A model generated the notes under the pieces. The model made no database searches. It saw nothing but the letters and a program-made list of their open reading frames with translations, and was not told where the DNA came from. Of a stretch of DNA of 64,000 nt, positions 46,601 to 56,109 are shown in pieces. Source of the stretch: Mytilus galloprovincialis. Taxonomy: Eukaryota; Mollusca; Bivalvia; Mytilida; Mytilidae. The position numbers and the translations under genes are program-made. Each line of letters starts with the position of its first letter. Position 1 is the stretch's first letter. Where the stretch lies: assembly GCF_965363235.1 (NCBI RefSeq), contig NC_134850.1, positions 35,747,102-35,811,101 of the forward strand, in the 5' to 3' direction.

Positions 46601-47263
46601 TATGAAATTAAATTTAAACAAATACAAAAATTAAAAAATTAAAATTCAGTGCCTTAGAAAACAATTTAAATAACAGTTTCAATCTTTTCAAAAAGTATGT
46701 AACTTGGTTTTTTTCTGAGCCTTCTAAAAAAGTGTCTTCAAGGACTCAAAAAGGAGTTTCAATTTCTTAATGGTGATATCTTTCTCTAATTTAAAACATG
46801 TTTATCTACATTTACATCACTATCAAGTTGAAATTTAATTTGTCAATTAAAATCAAACAAAATATAATCTCAAAAGGCATGTGCATCAAATTACCAGCAA
46901 TATCAATTGCAGAAAAAAATGAAAAAAATTATTAAAACTTACATTAAACTTTTATCACTAATAATATTTTGTAGATCTGCAATCTCAGACTTTAATTGAG
47001 TAACTTGTTCTTTTAGTTGAATTTCCCTGACTTCACATCCCCTCAAATGTTCCAGTTCCTTTTCTGTAGCTTTCAGTTTCTCTTCTAACTTTTTAATCTC
47101 ATTGTGTATGAGGTAACTAACACCACAGTATTTGCACACTGTCTCGTCCCGCTCCATTTTATTGATCTCTTCGGGAAGAGGGTACTGTGGGTTATAGTGT
47201 TCAAACATCTCCTGGTTGTTGATTTCTTTCTCTGACATATTTACATCTGTTTTCATTCCGTTT
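28700..47263 (-). CDS. LEKR1: LEKR1-like coiled-coil protein, 15 coding exons
   Basis: Exons in order: 47263-46943 (ATG at 47256), 46483-46352, 45828-45653, 41969-41784, 41124-41043, 40517-40440, 39436-39303, 37335-37266, 36715-36622, 34774-34688, 33087-33010, 31603-31438, 30828-30695, 29976-29868, 29121-28700. All introns are GT-AG and all phases agree; the CDS is 2262 bases, 753 residues. The start has PLPEEINKMERDETVCKYCG with a CxxC at 41-44. Residues about 50-610 are heptad-like coiled coil, including a block with VKFLQETVQREVEERFELTE. The tail (about 614-753) is Ser/Asn-rich and ends SIADTRKRIANILGRKS. I match it from memory to leucine-, glutamate- and lysine-rich protein 1, whose role is poorly known. 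An acceptor at 47264 implies an upstream 5' UTR exon. The donor after exon 3 (G|GTACAT) is weak. Confidence 0.8.
29430..29600 (+). repeat. Repeat family E copy in LEKR1 intron
   Basis: CAGACCCTTTTATAGTGACT, AGTGACCTATAATTGTTAAT and GTCTCATTGGCAGTCAAG follow the family order. Lies between the last two coding exons. Confidence 0.6.
30040..30370 (+). repeat. Interspersed repeat with GACGACGCCGACG end
   Basis: The phrase ATCCAGG(G/A)TAGTT(T/C)AAGAAAGTTATT recurs at about 30046 and 30238, each followed by AAAACTTTAACCACAGA. The second copy runs into GGACGACGCCGACGAAATGT and a short hairpin (CTTTTTCGACTAAAGTCG). Confidence 0.5.
31775..32653 (+). mobile_element. Penelope-like element copy 2 (3' part)
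   Basis: Opposite orientation to copy 1. Starts in the thumb-side coding region (GAGAGAAATTTGTGTATTAC) and ends TTTCTCAATTTTAT. The frame 31864-32094 (for example KAYKTFKQTYEEGY and IAYRVFASELNTF) is the C-terminal part of the element protein, better preserved than in copy 1. The catalytic domain is missing. Lies in the LEKR1 intron between exons 11 and 12. Confidence 0.7.
33160..33605 (-). repeat. Repeat family G, copy 1
   Basis: Contains CCATGTTCAATGGATCGTGA, CATTAAAATTAGAAA...CATACCATAGGCAACAT and AAACTACCTTGACCAAAAAC, each present twice because part of the unit is tandemly repeated. It ends in the simple CAGACGGACAAACAGAAGGA stretch. Confidence 0.65.
33868..34195 (+). repeat. Repeat family G, copy 2 (inverted to copy 1)
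   Basis: Begins with CCACCTACGATAGTAGAGG, then a GTCTGTC/GTTTGTTCG simple tract, then the reverse complement of copy 1 and an end with GGGGCATCCGTGTACTAGGG. The head-to-head arrangement with copy 1 brackets about 260 bases. Confidence 0.65.
34215..34545 (+). repeat. Tandem duplication of about 150 bp
   Basis: CATAACTCCT, GACCTCCAT(T)TTGTCATCAGTAAC and AAAGCTTTGGTTGAAC followed by ATGAGTAAAAACA occur twice in the same order, at about 34231 and 34388. Confidence 0.6.
34970..36117. mobile_element. Unassigned DNA transposon with 6-bp target duplication
   Basis: Inverted ends CAGGGTTCTCACTAGG and CAGGGTTCTCGTTAAG (first 10 bp identical) are flanked by the direct repeat CTAGTG (34964-34969 and 36118-36123). 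The 1148-bp interior has GAGTCC/GGACTC-rich left sequence and GACGCGTC palindromes at the right, but no transposase frame. Inserted in the LEKR1 intron between exons 9 and 10. The CAGGG start suggests hAT, but an 8-bp duplication would then be expected. Confidence 0.65.
37950..39211. mobile_element. pogo/Tigger-like non-autonomous element
   Basis: Inverted ends of about 24 bp: CAGTCGATTCCACTTAATTG and CAGTAGATTCCGGTTATTTG, about 20 of 24 identical, with TA on both flanks. Subterminal copies of CGG/CGCTTAATTGCATAG-like words recur at both ends and look like transposase binding sites. No long frame remains in 1262 bp. Lies in the LEKR1 intron between exons 7 and 8. Confidence 0.65.
40326..40436 (-). 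repeat. Penelope-like 3' tail fragment
   Basis: ATAAAATTGAGAATGAAAAT, CAAAGAGACAACAACGCGAC and GGCCACCAATGGGTCTTCAA match the terminal 110 bases of the family. It ends just before the donor of LEKR1 exon 6 (40440), so the insertion lies within 5 bases of a coding exon. Confidence 0.65.
40845..40965 (+). repeat. Repeat family E, short copy
   Basis: TTGAAGGCTGTACAGTGACC, TAGCTGTTAATTCCTGTGTC and ATTAGCAATCATACCAAATC in family order, in a LEKR1 intron. Confidence 0.6.
41512..41714 (-). mobile_element. tRNA-derived SINE, second family, with 9-bp target duplication
   Basis: The minus-strand head resembles a tRNA: box A-like GGCCGAATGGTC (41700-41689) and box B-like GAGTTTGAACC (41643-41633). A non-tRNA body follows with GGCGTTTAAACACC. 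CAAGTAGGA flanks both sides (41503-41511 and 41715-41723), consistent with retrotransposition. Lies in the LEKR1 intron after exon 4. Confidence 0.65.
42143..43400 (+). mobile_element. Helitron/pearl-like element D, two internal units
   Basis: Starts CTAGAGGCTCTAATTAGCC, ends TGGCCCTTTGGGCCAGGTGA plus GCTAA. The 3' end is a perfect 6-bp hairpin 6 bases before CTAA, which fits the Helitron CTRR terminus. Two internal repeats of about 490 bases start near 42371 and 42860 (GACTATAAAGGGCAATAACT). A GACGACGGACGCC tract precedes the 3' hairpin. No TIR or obvious target duplication. Lies in the LEKR1 intron between exons 3 and 4. Confidence 0.65.
43512..45296 (+). mobile_element. Helitron/pearl-like element D, three internal units
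   Basis: Same ends as the element at 42143-43400, with the 5' hairpin AGGCTCTAAAGAGCCT intact. Three internal units begin near 43741, 44241 and 44741 (period about 500). It ends with a GACGACGGACGACAGACG tract and the TGGCCCTTTGGGCCA hairpin. Short frames in the units (with WPPWLKIEH) recur only because the DNA is repeated; they carry no start context or domain. Confidence 0.65.
45375..45570 (-). repeat. Very diverged retrozyme-like copy
   Basis: Keeps the block order of an array unit: AAAGATACTAGACTTATAAT, GTTTTGTCTACA, AAAGAGCATTGAAAGTTCAA, CATGTCAATACC and CACCAGCAGTGCAT. The hammerhead core is not recognisable. Confidence 0.4.
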
Positions 47264-47459
47264 CTGTTAAATATAATACATATCATATGTCTTATTATTT
47301 TTTTATATTATGTTTGTTTTATAATAAACCCCAATCTAATCAGTTTGAAGGTCTAGTATCCTCTTAGACTAATGATTTTTTTTTTAATTATACTTTGAAA
47401 TCAACATATCTATTATTTTGTTTTTCAATTTGTATACCCTAATCAAAAATAAATCTTTA

Positions 47460-47600
47460 TATTGTTCTTGTATGAGCCTCCTTAAGGGCCATAGCGCCAA
47501 ATGTGGAGCAGGATCTGCTTACCACTCCCAAGCACCTGATATCACTGCTAGTTTTGTTTTAGGGTTTTTTGTTGTTCTTCATGCTTTTTTTCAATCCCTG
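47460..47600 (-). repeat. Repeat family F fragment
   Basis: CAAATGTGGAGCAGGATCTG, CTTACCACTCCCAAGCACCT and GATATCACTGCTAGTTTTG follow the reverse of the family F copy at 55322-55575. It lies just upstream of the first coding exon of the LEKR1-like gene. Confidence 0.5.
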
Positions 47601-47604
47601 TGTT

Positions 47605-48555
47605 ATTAATAAGGCTAACAGTCTTGTCTATACCTACAACTAGGTCCCTGTCATGAAAAATGTGTTTCTATTTCAAATCTTTAGTCAGCAAGGTTTCAGT
47701 GTGAGAACATTAATTACTCGCCTGATGGTTTATTAATTTGGTCAGGATTAGATAAAAGTCAAGCACAAATCTGCTGATGTGTGATGCTTATAAATCACTA
47801 CATAATTCATCAATGTATCTTATGATTATGATAAAGTGTCGTATCATCTATGCTACCTTTCCAGAGTACCAGAGAGTTAGTAAAAGTATCAGTTTGTAAA
47901 AATTGGGATGACATGCCAGTTAAGACTTGACAATGATAAAACTTTACATAGTTGATGAGATAATTGGTTATTTTATCATTTCATTGAGTAATATTACTGT
48001 ACCATAGTTTTCATGATACAAGGGGTTGTCCAGTCATGCAAGACAGGTGCCTTGTTCCACGTGTTCTGCTTTTTTAATTTTATGTGCATTGTGATTTTCA
48101 AATGTTTATTTTGCATACTCCGTATTTTTCAAATTAATTTCAAACACTAGGCAGGGATCATCTAGAGAGAAAAAAATGATTGAATTTAGTTTTTTGATAA
48201 AGCAGAAAGACCTATTATGTTGTTCCTTTATTTGCAGTTTAAACGTTCAGAAGATTTTAATATACTTTTTGAAAAGCCGTAAACCATTTATATCATAAAT
48301 GTGCATACTTAACCCTAAATATCAAAGTAAATCAGAATTTATATATGCATGACTGACATGTATGAGAACAGTGACTCAATCACAAAAGGTTCACATCAAA
48401 GTCTTTATTTTTCATGCAACGTTCATGACAGAAATTATTTCACGTTCAACATGAAATTGTGTCTTATTTCACGTTTTTTTCTGTGCATGCAGTTCAGTTC
48501 AGTTTCTTGTATATTCCTCCATTAATTTTGGAGCACTACCCAAAGACAAGCACCC
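47605..48555. other. Upstream region of the LEKR1-like gene, no gene seen
   Basis: Unique-looking AT-rich sequence. The 5' UTR exon implied by the acceptor at 47264 could lie here or further right, but I cannot place it. Confidence 0.35.
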
Positions 48556-48560
48556 CCTCC

Positions 48561-48909
48561 CTTTAGTTTAAACATATTTATTTATAGTGGATTGGGAAAC
48601 AAGTTTTGCAACTTATATTAATCCCTTTCCACTTTGCGGGTGCGAGTGCTGCCTTGTAGCGGCATTAGCCTGCTCTTTTTCGAAATCTACAAGGGTATCT
48701 TTAACGTGCAAGAGATATGGCTCTCTCTTAACATGGGTCAGCCATTTATCGTCCCCGTCCGACGGACTATCATCTTTTCCTCAAAACCATACTCGCAAAT
48801 GGTGTCAAGGGAGAGCCGAAAATTCAGTCCCTGAAATTTTCATCCCAGACAGGAATCGAACCAGGAACCTTTGTGTTAGTAGCTGATGTGCTAATCACTA
48901 CCAACCCTC
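48561..48909 (-). mobile_element. tRNA-derived SINE, full length
   Basis: Minus strand. The tRNA-like head starts near 48909 with box A TGGTAGTGATTAGCAC (48903-48888) and box B GGTTCGATTCC (48862-48852), matching Pol III promoter consensus closely. The body follows with GGCTCTCCCTTGACACC and GGCTAATGCCGCTACAAGG, ending at TAAACTAAAG near 48561. The head lacks an amino-acceptor stem, so it is a SINE and not a tRNA gene. A truncated copy is at 5315-5600. Confidence 0.75.
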
Positions 48910-48929
48910 CCTTTACCACCCTCATACAT

Positions 48930-51285
48930 GCATGTATGCCATATAGTAACTGAATCTGAAAACGCACAAGTATTGAGTACTCATTACTGAGTTTAACTAC
49001 TATATCTAAGAAGAAGATGTCTGCCATCAGTATTGAACTATGATACTTTCGAGGTAGGGATTCCAGAGTCTGTACAAACTCAAACAGTCAAATGTGTTAA
49101 TTTTATGCAGATTTATAATCATTTTAAATTCGCAACAATTTAGAGTTTATTGTTTGGTTGACCTACTCTGGTGTAACTTGGTGAACAGGGACTTGTTTTA
49201 TATTGTATCAACAAGTTATTTGTATATTTCAATAGGAAATGTGGTTTTAGCATCTACATTTTATGCATTTTCTTGTTTTGACTCCATTTTGAAACCAATG
49301 AAAACATTTACATCCGGGGAACTTGGCCACTGTAAAAAAAAGTCGATTTCGGAATTAGAATGAAATAATCCGGAAAAATCAATTATTCAAAAACTTAAGG
49401 TATAAGAATAAGATGACAATGGAATTATAGAGAATGATAATCACATTAACATACACCAAAAGTGAAAAAAACACAAAAGAAACTTTAACCAGCAACAGGC
49501 GCATTGGGAATAAACCCCTTTTTTCTAAATAGTTTATTGTTCAGTAACTGGGCCCGGCTATACGAGGCCAGAGACATGTATATTATATGTGTATATATGT
49601 CTCAGACGAGGCCTATGTATGGGACATAATTGATATTGACAGATAATTGTACTATACCGGTAACTATTAAATGAAAAAATCATAGGACAACGCAAACTGT
49701 CTAAAACTTAATGGCTTTCATAACAGTAGAATCTGTAATCTAACATCGCTGCGACGTACGGTATAAATATATATCTATATCAATATTTATAATGATATTC
49801 GAAATACTTTAAAATATTGCATCATCAATTTTGTTTACAACTGACATATTTTTTATCTAAAAAATCACCAATGGAATGCATATTAATAAAAAGTATTCAA
49901 CATTTTTTTAAGAATAAAACAGGAAAAAGTAAAATCACAAGGATACTGAACTCCGAGGAAAATTCAAAACGGAAAGTCCCTAATCAAATGGCAAAATCAA
50001 ATGATAAAACACATCAAACGAATGGACAACAACTGTCATATTCATGACTTGGTTCAGGCATTTTTAAATGTAGAAAATGGTGGATTGAACCTGGTTTTCT
50101 AGCGCTAAACCTCTCCACTTGTATGACAGTCGAATCAAATTTCGGGAAACTCCCCTTACATATGGCTTCAGTAAAATATTAGACAAAACTGTTTAACAAA
50201 ATGTACGCATTTACATGAAATACCGCTGCTGGTCAGTTTAATTTACCTAGATGTAAACATGCTTATACATATATAATGTACGAATAGATAACGACTCGGA
50301 GATACCTACAGCTGTCAGGTCAATATTTGGATCATGGCGAAACTAACAAACAACAACAAAATACCGGTAAAGTATGACAATATTTTATATATAATCTTGA
50401 TCTATTATACTTCTGCATTTTTCTTTCATGTTTGTTGTCAACTTGATCATTTTACACAGTGAGCGTCTTGAAATAAAACATATATAGTTTCTATGTATCA
50501 ACGTTACTTGAATACACATTTTAATTTAAACTGTATCGGATAAATGATAATATTCATATGAATGATAACACAAAATGTTATACAACATAATAAAATGGAT
50601 GCGGTAACGCATTGACAATGAACTCAATGGACAATGTTTCGGGTTTTCTCCTCCTTCTAAAAGCAGGTTATATTATATATTTGGTCAAATTAAAAACCTT
50701 TTGTTTTGTCTTCTGCATATACCTTTAAGTACAAATTACTGTGTTTTGGGGTTTGTTTTTTTTTTTTTTTACATCACAGTGACATCAAAAAGAACAAACA
50801 GCGGCAACTACAGCTAGATTCTTGTTTTGAGACAGTTTGTTTTAACTGAAATGAAGTAAGTTTTTGCTACGTTTGAAAGGCGTGTTGTTTCCAACAGACA
50901 TTCGATTCTACTTTGGGAACCAATTGTACACCTCTTCTTACCGACTTCTTTTATTTATTTTATATGACAAAATGCACACAGGAACTTCATGAGAAAGATG
51001 AAAAGAAGCGAAAATTTACCTTTAAATTCCCGTTCCACTATATACAGATATTCTCTAAACTTAGTTAGTGTTTAAAGAGTATCGTGATCGCATATATCCC
51101 ATTTGAAATTGAAATTAAAAAATAAAAAAAAACTATATTCTTTCATATCAAGACTTAACTCTAGACGAATAAGTTCAGAAGTCACTAAAATTTTACAACA
51201 ACACAGACATGATTTCAATTTTCCTATTGTCAACTTTCAATTTGTGTGTAGCAACATTCCTGTATATATGGAGTAAATATCTCTC
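48930..51285. other. No gene seen
   Basis: AT-rich. A hairpin-like stretch near 49569-49612 (AGACATGTATAT...ATATATGTCT, framed by GAGGCC) is the only structure noticed. The frames at 49094 and 49817 are unremarkable. Confidence 0.4.
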
Positions 51286-51292
51286 TTTTGAT

Positions 51293-52612
51293 AAAAGAGG
51301 GGCGATAGATACCAGAGATGGGTCCGATTACTTTCAATGTAATTGATTAAATTACAATTACTTTGTCATTTGTACGATTAAATTAAATTAATGATTACAT
51401 CATTTCTGAAAGTATCTGATTAAATTAATGATTACATTGGCAAAGTAATCATGATTACATCTGATTACAATGAATTTAAAAACAAAACATTTTGAATGAT
51501 GTGAATGAATAAACGTTCAATATAACTAGCATTTTTGAGAAAGTATTTTATTTGGTTCAATTATAAAATGATAACTTCAAATTAAACTTCATCTATTTAA
51601 ATAAACACCAAATTTCACTACATACATATACATGTACATTACACTTTCTCACCAATGATCTCTGAATTATTTTGAATTAAATTTAATAAAGATATATTAT
51701 AATCAAGTGTTTTTTTGTTTGTCTTCTGACCTCTTTCATAATTTATATGTATTCCAAGTTGCAGTTTATGGAAGTTTAAATATGGATGAAATAAAGTTAC
51801 CAGTTAAAACTATGTTAAATGTTAATACAAATGTTTAATCAAATTGTAAACAATATGTAACATGTGTAAGTACTAAAAATCATTGCATTTTACATGTCCA
51901 GTCCAAATACAAACAACATATTTGTCCAACTTTTAAATTTAATTTGTGCTAATTAGATAAATTTTCATGTCTGACATATCTTTTATCATATATATTTCCC
52001 TACAGCTATACTCATTGGTAATTGCAATAAAAACAAACCTTAATTAGTCTCCTACCTGTCAATTCAAAGTTGACAAAAATCACAAAAATTAACAAAAGAT
52101 TATAATTCAGGGTTAAAGAAAAGTATTACTTGAATATATAACAGTTATTATCAAATATTAATATGAAGATCATTATAAAACGATGAATATACATGTATGT
52201 ACAATATCTTTTACCAAGATAAAAGGTTTATAATTATATTATATGTCTCTGCTTAGGCTAATGATGACTTTTCAATACTGTAACAGTTTATTTTTTACTG
52301 AAGTAGACATGCTTAAAGTAACCAAACCATTTTAGCATGTTAAAAATTTATCAAATATGAAGAACAAAGAGGTTCATTTACTGACCAAAGCACAATTTTA
52401 GATTTTTTTCATTGTAATCAGAATGTAATCAAAAAGTAATCATGATTACAGGGTATTTTGAAAAGTAATTGATTAAATTAAATTACATGTAATCAGATTT
52501 TTGGCTGATTAATGATTACACTGATTACTTGAAAAATTGTAATCAATTACAGCTGATTAACGATTACAATTACAATTACCCCAAGTCTGATAGATACATG
52601 TACCATATGGAC
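51293..52612. mobile_element. Family F repeat interrupted by a hAT MITE
   Basis: AAAAGAGGGGCGATAGATAC is the family F end; the MITE 51313-52589 is inserted inside it and family sequence is lost beyond. The nesting dates the MITE as younger than this family F copy. Confidence 0.55.
51313..52589. mobile_element. hAT-type MITE, 1277 bp, perfect 8-bp target duplication
   Basis: ATAGATAC flanks both ends (51305-51312 and 52590-52597). The ends are CAGAGATGGGTCCGATTAC and, inverted, CAGACTTGGGGTAATTG. CAGA plus TGGG and the 8-bp duplication fit the hAT superfamily. Both subterminal regions are packed with TGTAATC/GATTACA words in both orientations, likely transposase binding sites. The interior has no coding frame. 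Confidence 0.8.
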
Positions 52613-52689
52613 ATTCAACCTTTAAAATAGATCTAAAATTATTGAAACCGACATCGTGTATATATACAAAGATACAAAGATATGATTGA

Positions 52690-52880
52690 CCTGAAAGAAG
52701 TATATTGACTGAGGACGAAGTCCGATGTCGATGTATCCTGTATTGACCTCATACAAAGGCTATAATATACAAATATAGCCTTTGTAGGAGGTCGATACAA
52801 GGAAGTATATTGACCGAGGACAAAGTCCGAGGTCGATATATGTCGATACATTCTGTATAAACCTAGTACAAAGGCTATAA
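52690..52880. repeat. Direct repeats around a 20-bp hairpin
   Basis: AGTATATTGAC(T/C)GAGGAC(G/A)AAGTCCGA occurs at about 52699 and 52805, each followed about 50 bases on by TACAAAGGCTATAAT. Between them GACCTCATACAAAGGCTATA (52745-52764) pairs with its inverted copy at 52774-52793 around a 9-base loop, with one mismatch. The frame at 52639-52851 is repeat translation. Confidence 0.6.
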
Positions 52881-53433
52881 TCGCTATATTATTATATTTC
52901 CGACCATATATTTTGTATCAAAATCGTCATTGTAATATATTCGATCATTTGATTTTGTTTTAATACTATATATATATCACATTGTCTTATAATAACAATG
53001 GCAACATATTAGTTATTATTTTACTTTATTTTTATGTTGTTGGGGTGGTTTTTTTTGGGGCGGGGTGTACAGGTTATGTATTTGAATGTTTTTTTACTTT
53101 AAATAATCGATCATGAATATAATTTTTTTCAAAACTTGTAAAAATTTCATGAAATTAATTAAAAGACATCACAAATTATATCGGTTTTTATATATTCTTA
53201 AAATAACAGTGCAATATGCTTTTTGCTATCCGCCGTTTTCTATCTACCTTCGAAAATAGTTTAACATGTGACTATCCCTAAATGAATCAAATTAGTTAAA
53301 ATATTCGAATCAATAATATTAACGTCAAGTTAATAGTTATTCATCACTGATATTTTCAAAATCTTATTCATTTCGTAGTTCTTGTTTTAGCAGCTAGCAG
53401 TTACCTACACAACTCAATACCTGGATAGGAAAA

Positions 53434-54243
53434 ATGAACCACGGAACTGAATTTAGTCTGGGTGCACTGGCAGCAGTGTGTGCAGCATGTTTCACAAACC
53501 CTTTAGAAGTAGTGAAAACACGAATGCAGTTACAAGGCGAGCTTAAAGCTAGAGGTCAATATATAGTCTTCTATCGGAATACTTTCCATGCGTTATATAC
53601 CGTGGCTAAATACGATGGCATACGAGGGATACAGAGTGGTCTTGTCCCAGCATTGGGGTACCAGATATCGATGAATGGAACCAGACTTGGTTCTTTTCAA
53701 GTTATGGTTGACATGGGACTAACAGACAGTGTTGATTGCACTTTCTGTGGATTTCTCAGAACTCTGCTGGCAGCGGGACTCTCAGGGGCAGTTAGTAATG
53801 CCGTCGGCAGCCCATTTTTCATGGTAGGTAAATATTTGTTTCTTTGGAATATCATGTACGTACGTATTGCATTTTATAAAAGTGGTACAGTTTAGATGTT
53901 GCAAACTTTTATCAATTGTCATTGAAAGTTTTGTAACTTATATCTTTTCTATTTTGTTTGTCATGGATTGCTACCTTTCGTATATTTAAGGATCCACAAC
54001 ATGAGACATGCTTTGACAGTTGTTTAATTTCGACATCGCGTTTCTCTTGAATGTTCAGGTTTTTTTAATGCATGAATTACATGAGCTTATATGATTTACA
54101 TTCCGACAACGACAATAACTTTGTCCTTTTTCACTTTGATATTAGAATTTCACAAAAAGGTCTTCTTGCAAGGTAAGATACATCTTTCCTGTTGTAACGT
54201 CGATTTTATTTTACTCAATAACTGCATGTGCAAAATTAAGATT

Positions 54244-54325
<82 letters not shown>

Positions 54326-56102
54326 TTAATTTTTTATTTCTCATGGGGTTAAAGGAGCTCATGAATTTCACCCAAGATTAAGAACAAATATTAGCTTTTG
54401 ATTATCAGGTTTATACCAATGAATTTTTCTAGCATAAGCGGTTTTCTCAAAAAAATGTCAAATTCTACCGCAGATGATTAATCAAAATTAAGAGAGAGTC
54501 TCAGAATAAAAACAAATGTTTGAGAGTCAATTTAAATGCTGGTGTCTGGCGTACCAAATCATAAGCCTGGTATTTTGTTTTTATGCCCCACCTACGATAG
54601 TAGAGGGGCATTATGTTTTCTGGTCTGTGCGTCCGTCCGTCCTTCCTTCCGTCCGTCCTTCCGTCTGTCTGTCCGTTCGTTCAGGTTAAAGTTTTTGGTC
54701 AAGGTAGTTTTTGATGAAGTTGAAGTCCAATCAACTTCAAACTTAGTACACATGTTCCCTATGATATGATCTTTCTAATTTAATTGCCAAATTAGAGTTT
54801 TGACCCCAATTTCACGGTCTACTGAACATAGAAAATGATAATGCGAGTGGGGCATCCGTGTACTATGGACTCATTCTTGTTTTTCTTAATTTACTACCCA
54901 TATGGGTCGTTGTATATTTTTATCTCAATATTTTATCCATTCACAGATCAAAACTCATATCCAGTGTAAAACCGATTCACAGATAGCAGTAGGCTTTCAA
55001 CATACTCATAAAACAATGTATCATGCAGTCAAAGAAATTGTGCGACAAGATGGCGTGAAGGGGCTCTGGAGAGGAGCACATGCTGGAACATTGCGAGGAT
55101 TCATCGGCTCAGCGGCACAACTCGGAGCTTTCACTTCAACAAAAAAATATTTAATTTCTAAACAGGCAAGAAATAGGTCGAATATTTATAAATAAATAGA
55201 TTTTTAAAAATATGATGATGTGTAGCTTCAACAGTATAGCTAGGATAAAACATGAAACATCAGAGCAATATACGTGGACTTTAAATACATGGGCATAACA
55301 AAAAGAAACATACTTAAAACTTCTTAAAAGAGGGGTGAAAGATACCATTCGAACTCATACATTAAAAATAAACTGACAACCCCATTGCTAAAAAGGAAAA
55401 AGACAAACAGACAAACATTAGTACACAAGACACAACATGGAAACTAAAAATAATAAGCCACACGAACCTCACCAAAAACTGATCTCAGGTACTCCGGAAG
55501 GGTAAGCAGATTCTGCTAAACATGTGGTACCCGTCGTGTTGCCTCAGTGATATGATATTTTACCTCAAGCTCAGGGGTCAGTGTCAGTTAAGTGGTCAAT
55601 GTAAAGATAAGGAAACATATTGATGAAGACCCTGCAAGAAAGTTATGATCATTTCAACTTGGTTAAAGTAAAATTTAATGAACATTTGTTTTAAATTTCT
55701 GCCAAATAATAGCTCAAATAACGATGTTGCAGTAACTTATTTACAATTTGCCACCATTCGAATCTCGAGCTTTACTCTTTTCAGATATTTGATGAGGACA
55801 GTATAATGATATCAATATTAGCAAGTATGGTTGGCGGAATTAGTTTGGCATTTTTCATGACCCCATTTGATGTCGTTTGCATTAGACTGTACAACCAAAG
55901 AACAACTGAAGCTGGAAAAGGAATGTATTATAAAGGCATTTCTGATTGTTTTAGAAAAACATATAGAAGTGAAGGAATAGCAGGACTTTATAAAGGTTGG
56001 GAACCATCATTGATACGAATATGGCCACACACGGTTTTGTGCTTAGTATTTTGGGATTGTTTTCGAGACACATATTACAAATGGAATAAATCAAGATCAT
56101 AG
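53434..56102 (+). CDS. Mitochondrial solute carrier, SLC25A34/35 type, three exons
   Basis: Exons 53434-53823, 54947-55165 and 55785-56102 give 927 bases, 308 residues plus stop; all junctions are phase 0. The three mitochondrial-carrier repeats are visible through their signature motifs: NPLEVVKTRMQLQGEL near 22, SPFFMIKTHIQ near 127 and TPFDVVCIRLYNQ near 223. RGxHAGTLRGFIGSAAQLG and GLYKGWEPSLIRIWPHT are conserved second- and third-repeat tails. The wording (FSLGALAAVCAACFTNPLEV) is that of SLC25A35/SLC25A34, inner-membrane carriers with poorly defined substrates. Intron 1 is GT-AG (ATG|GTAGGT). Intron 2 appears to use GC (CAG|GCAAGA) with TTTTCAG, because the only nearby GT gives a premature stop. 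Start context GAAAAATGA; upstream promoter not located. Confidence 0.88.
54246..54323. repeat. (AT)n microsatellite in carrier intron 1
   Basis: About 39 uninterrupted AT repeats. Two open frames made of alternating Tyr and Ile across it are artefacts. Confidence 0.95.
54576..54885 (+). repeat. Repeat family G, copy 3
   Basis: Same order as 33868-34195: CCCACCTACGATAGTAGAGG, a CCGTCC/TTCC simple tract, GTTTTTGGTCAAGGTAGTTT and GGGGCATCCGTGTACTATGG. A relic of the retrozyme tail (GTGTCTGGCGTACCAAAT at 54541) sits beside it. Both lie in carrier intron 1. Confidence 0.65.
55322..55575 (+). repeat. Repeat family F, best copy
   Basis: Begins TTAAAAGAGGGGTGAAAGAT and contains AAATAAACTGACAACCCCAT, GGTACTCCGGAAGGGTAAGC and GTGGTACCCGTCGTGTTGCC. 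Lies in carrier intron 2. No frame; probably a non-autonomous element, class unknown. Confidence 0.65.
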
Positions 56103-56109
56103 AAAACTG

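Noticed and set aside
48840..48909. Possible tRNA gene
   Set aside because: A and B boxes are present, but there is no acceptor stem and the sequence continues into a SINE body with a second copy at 5315-5600.
54091..54371. Frames with long Tyr-Ile runs on both strands
   Set aside because: Translation of an (AT)n microsatellite.
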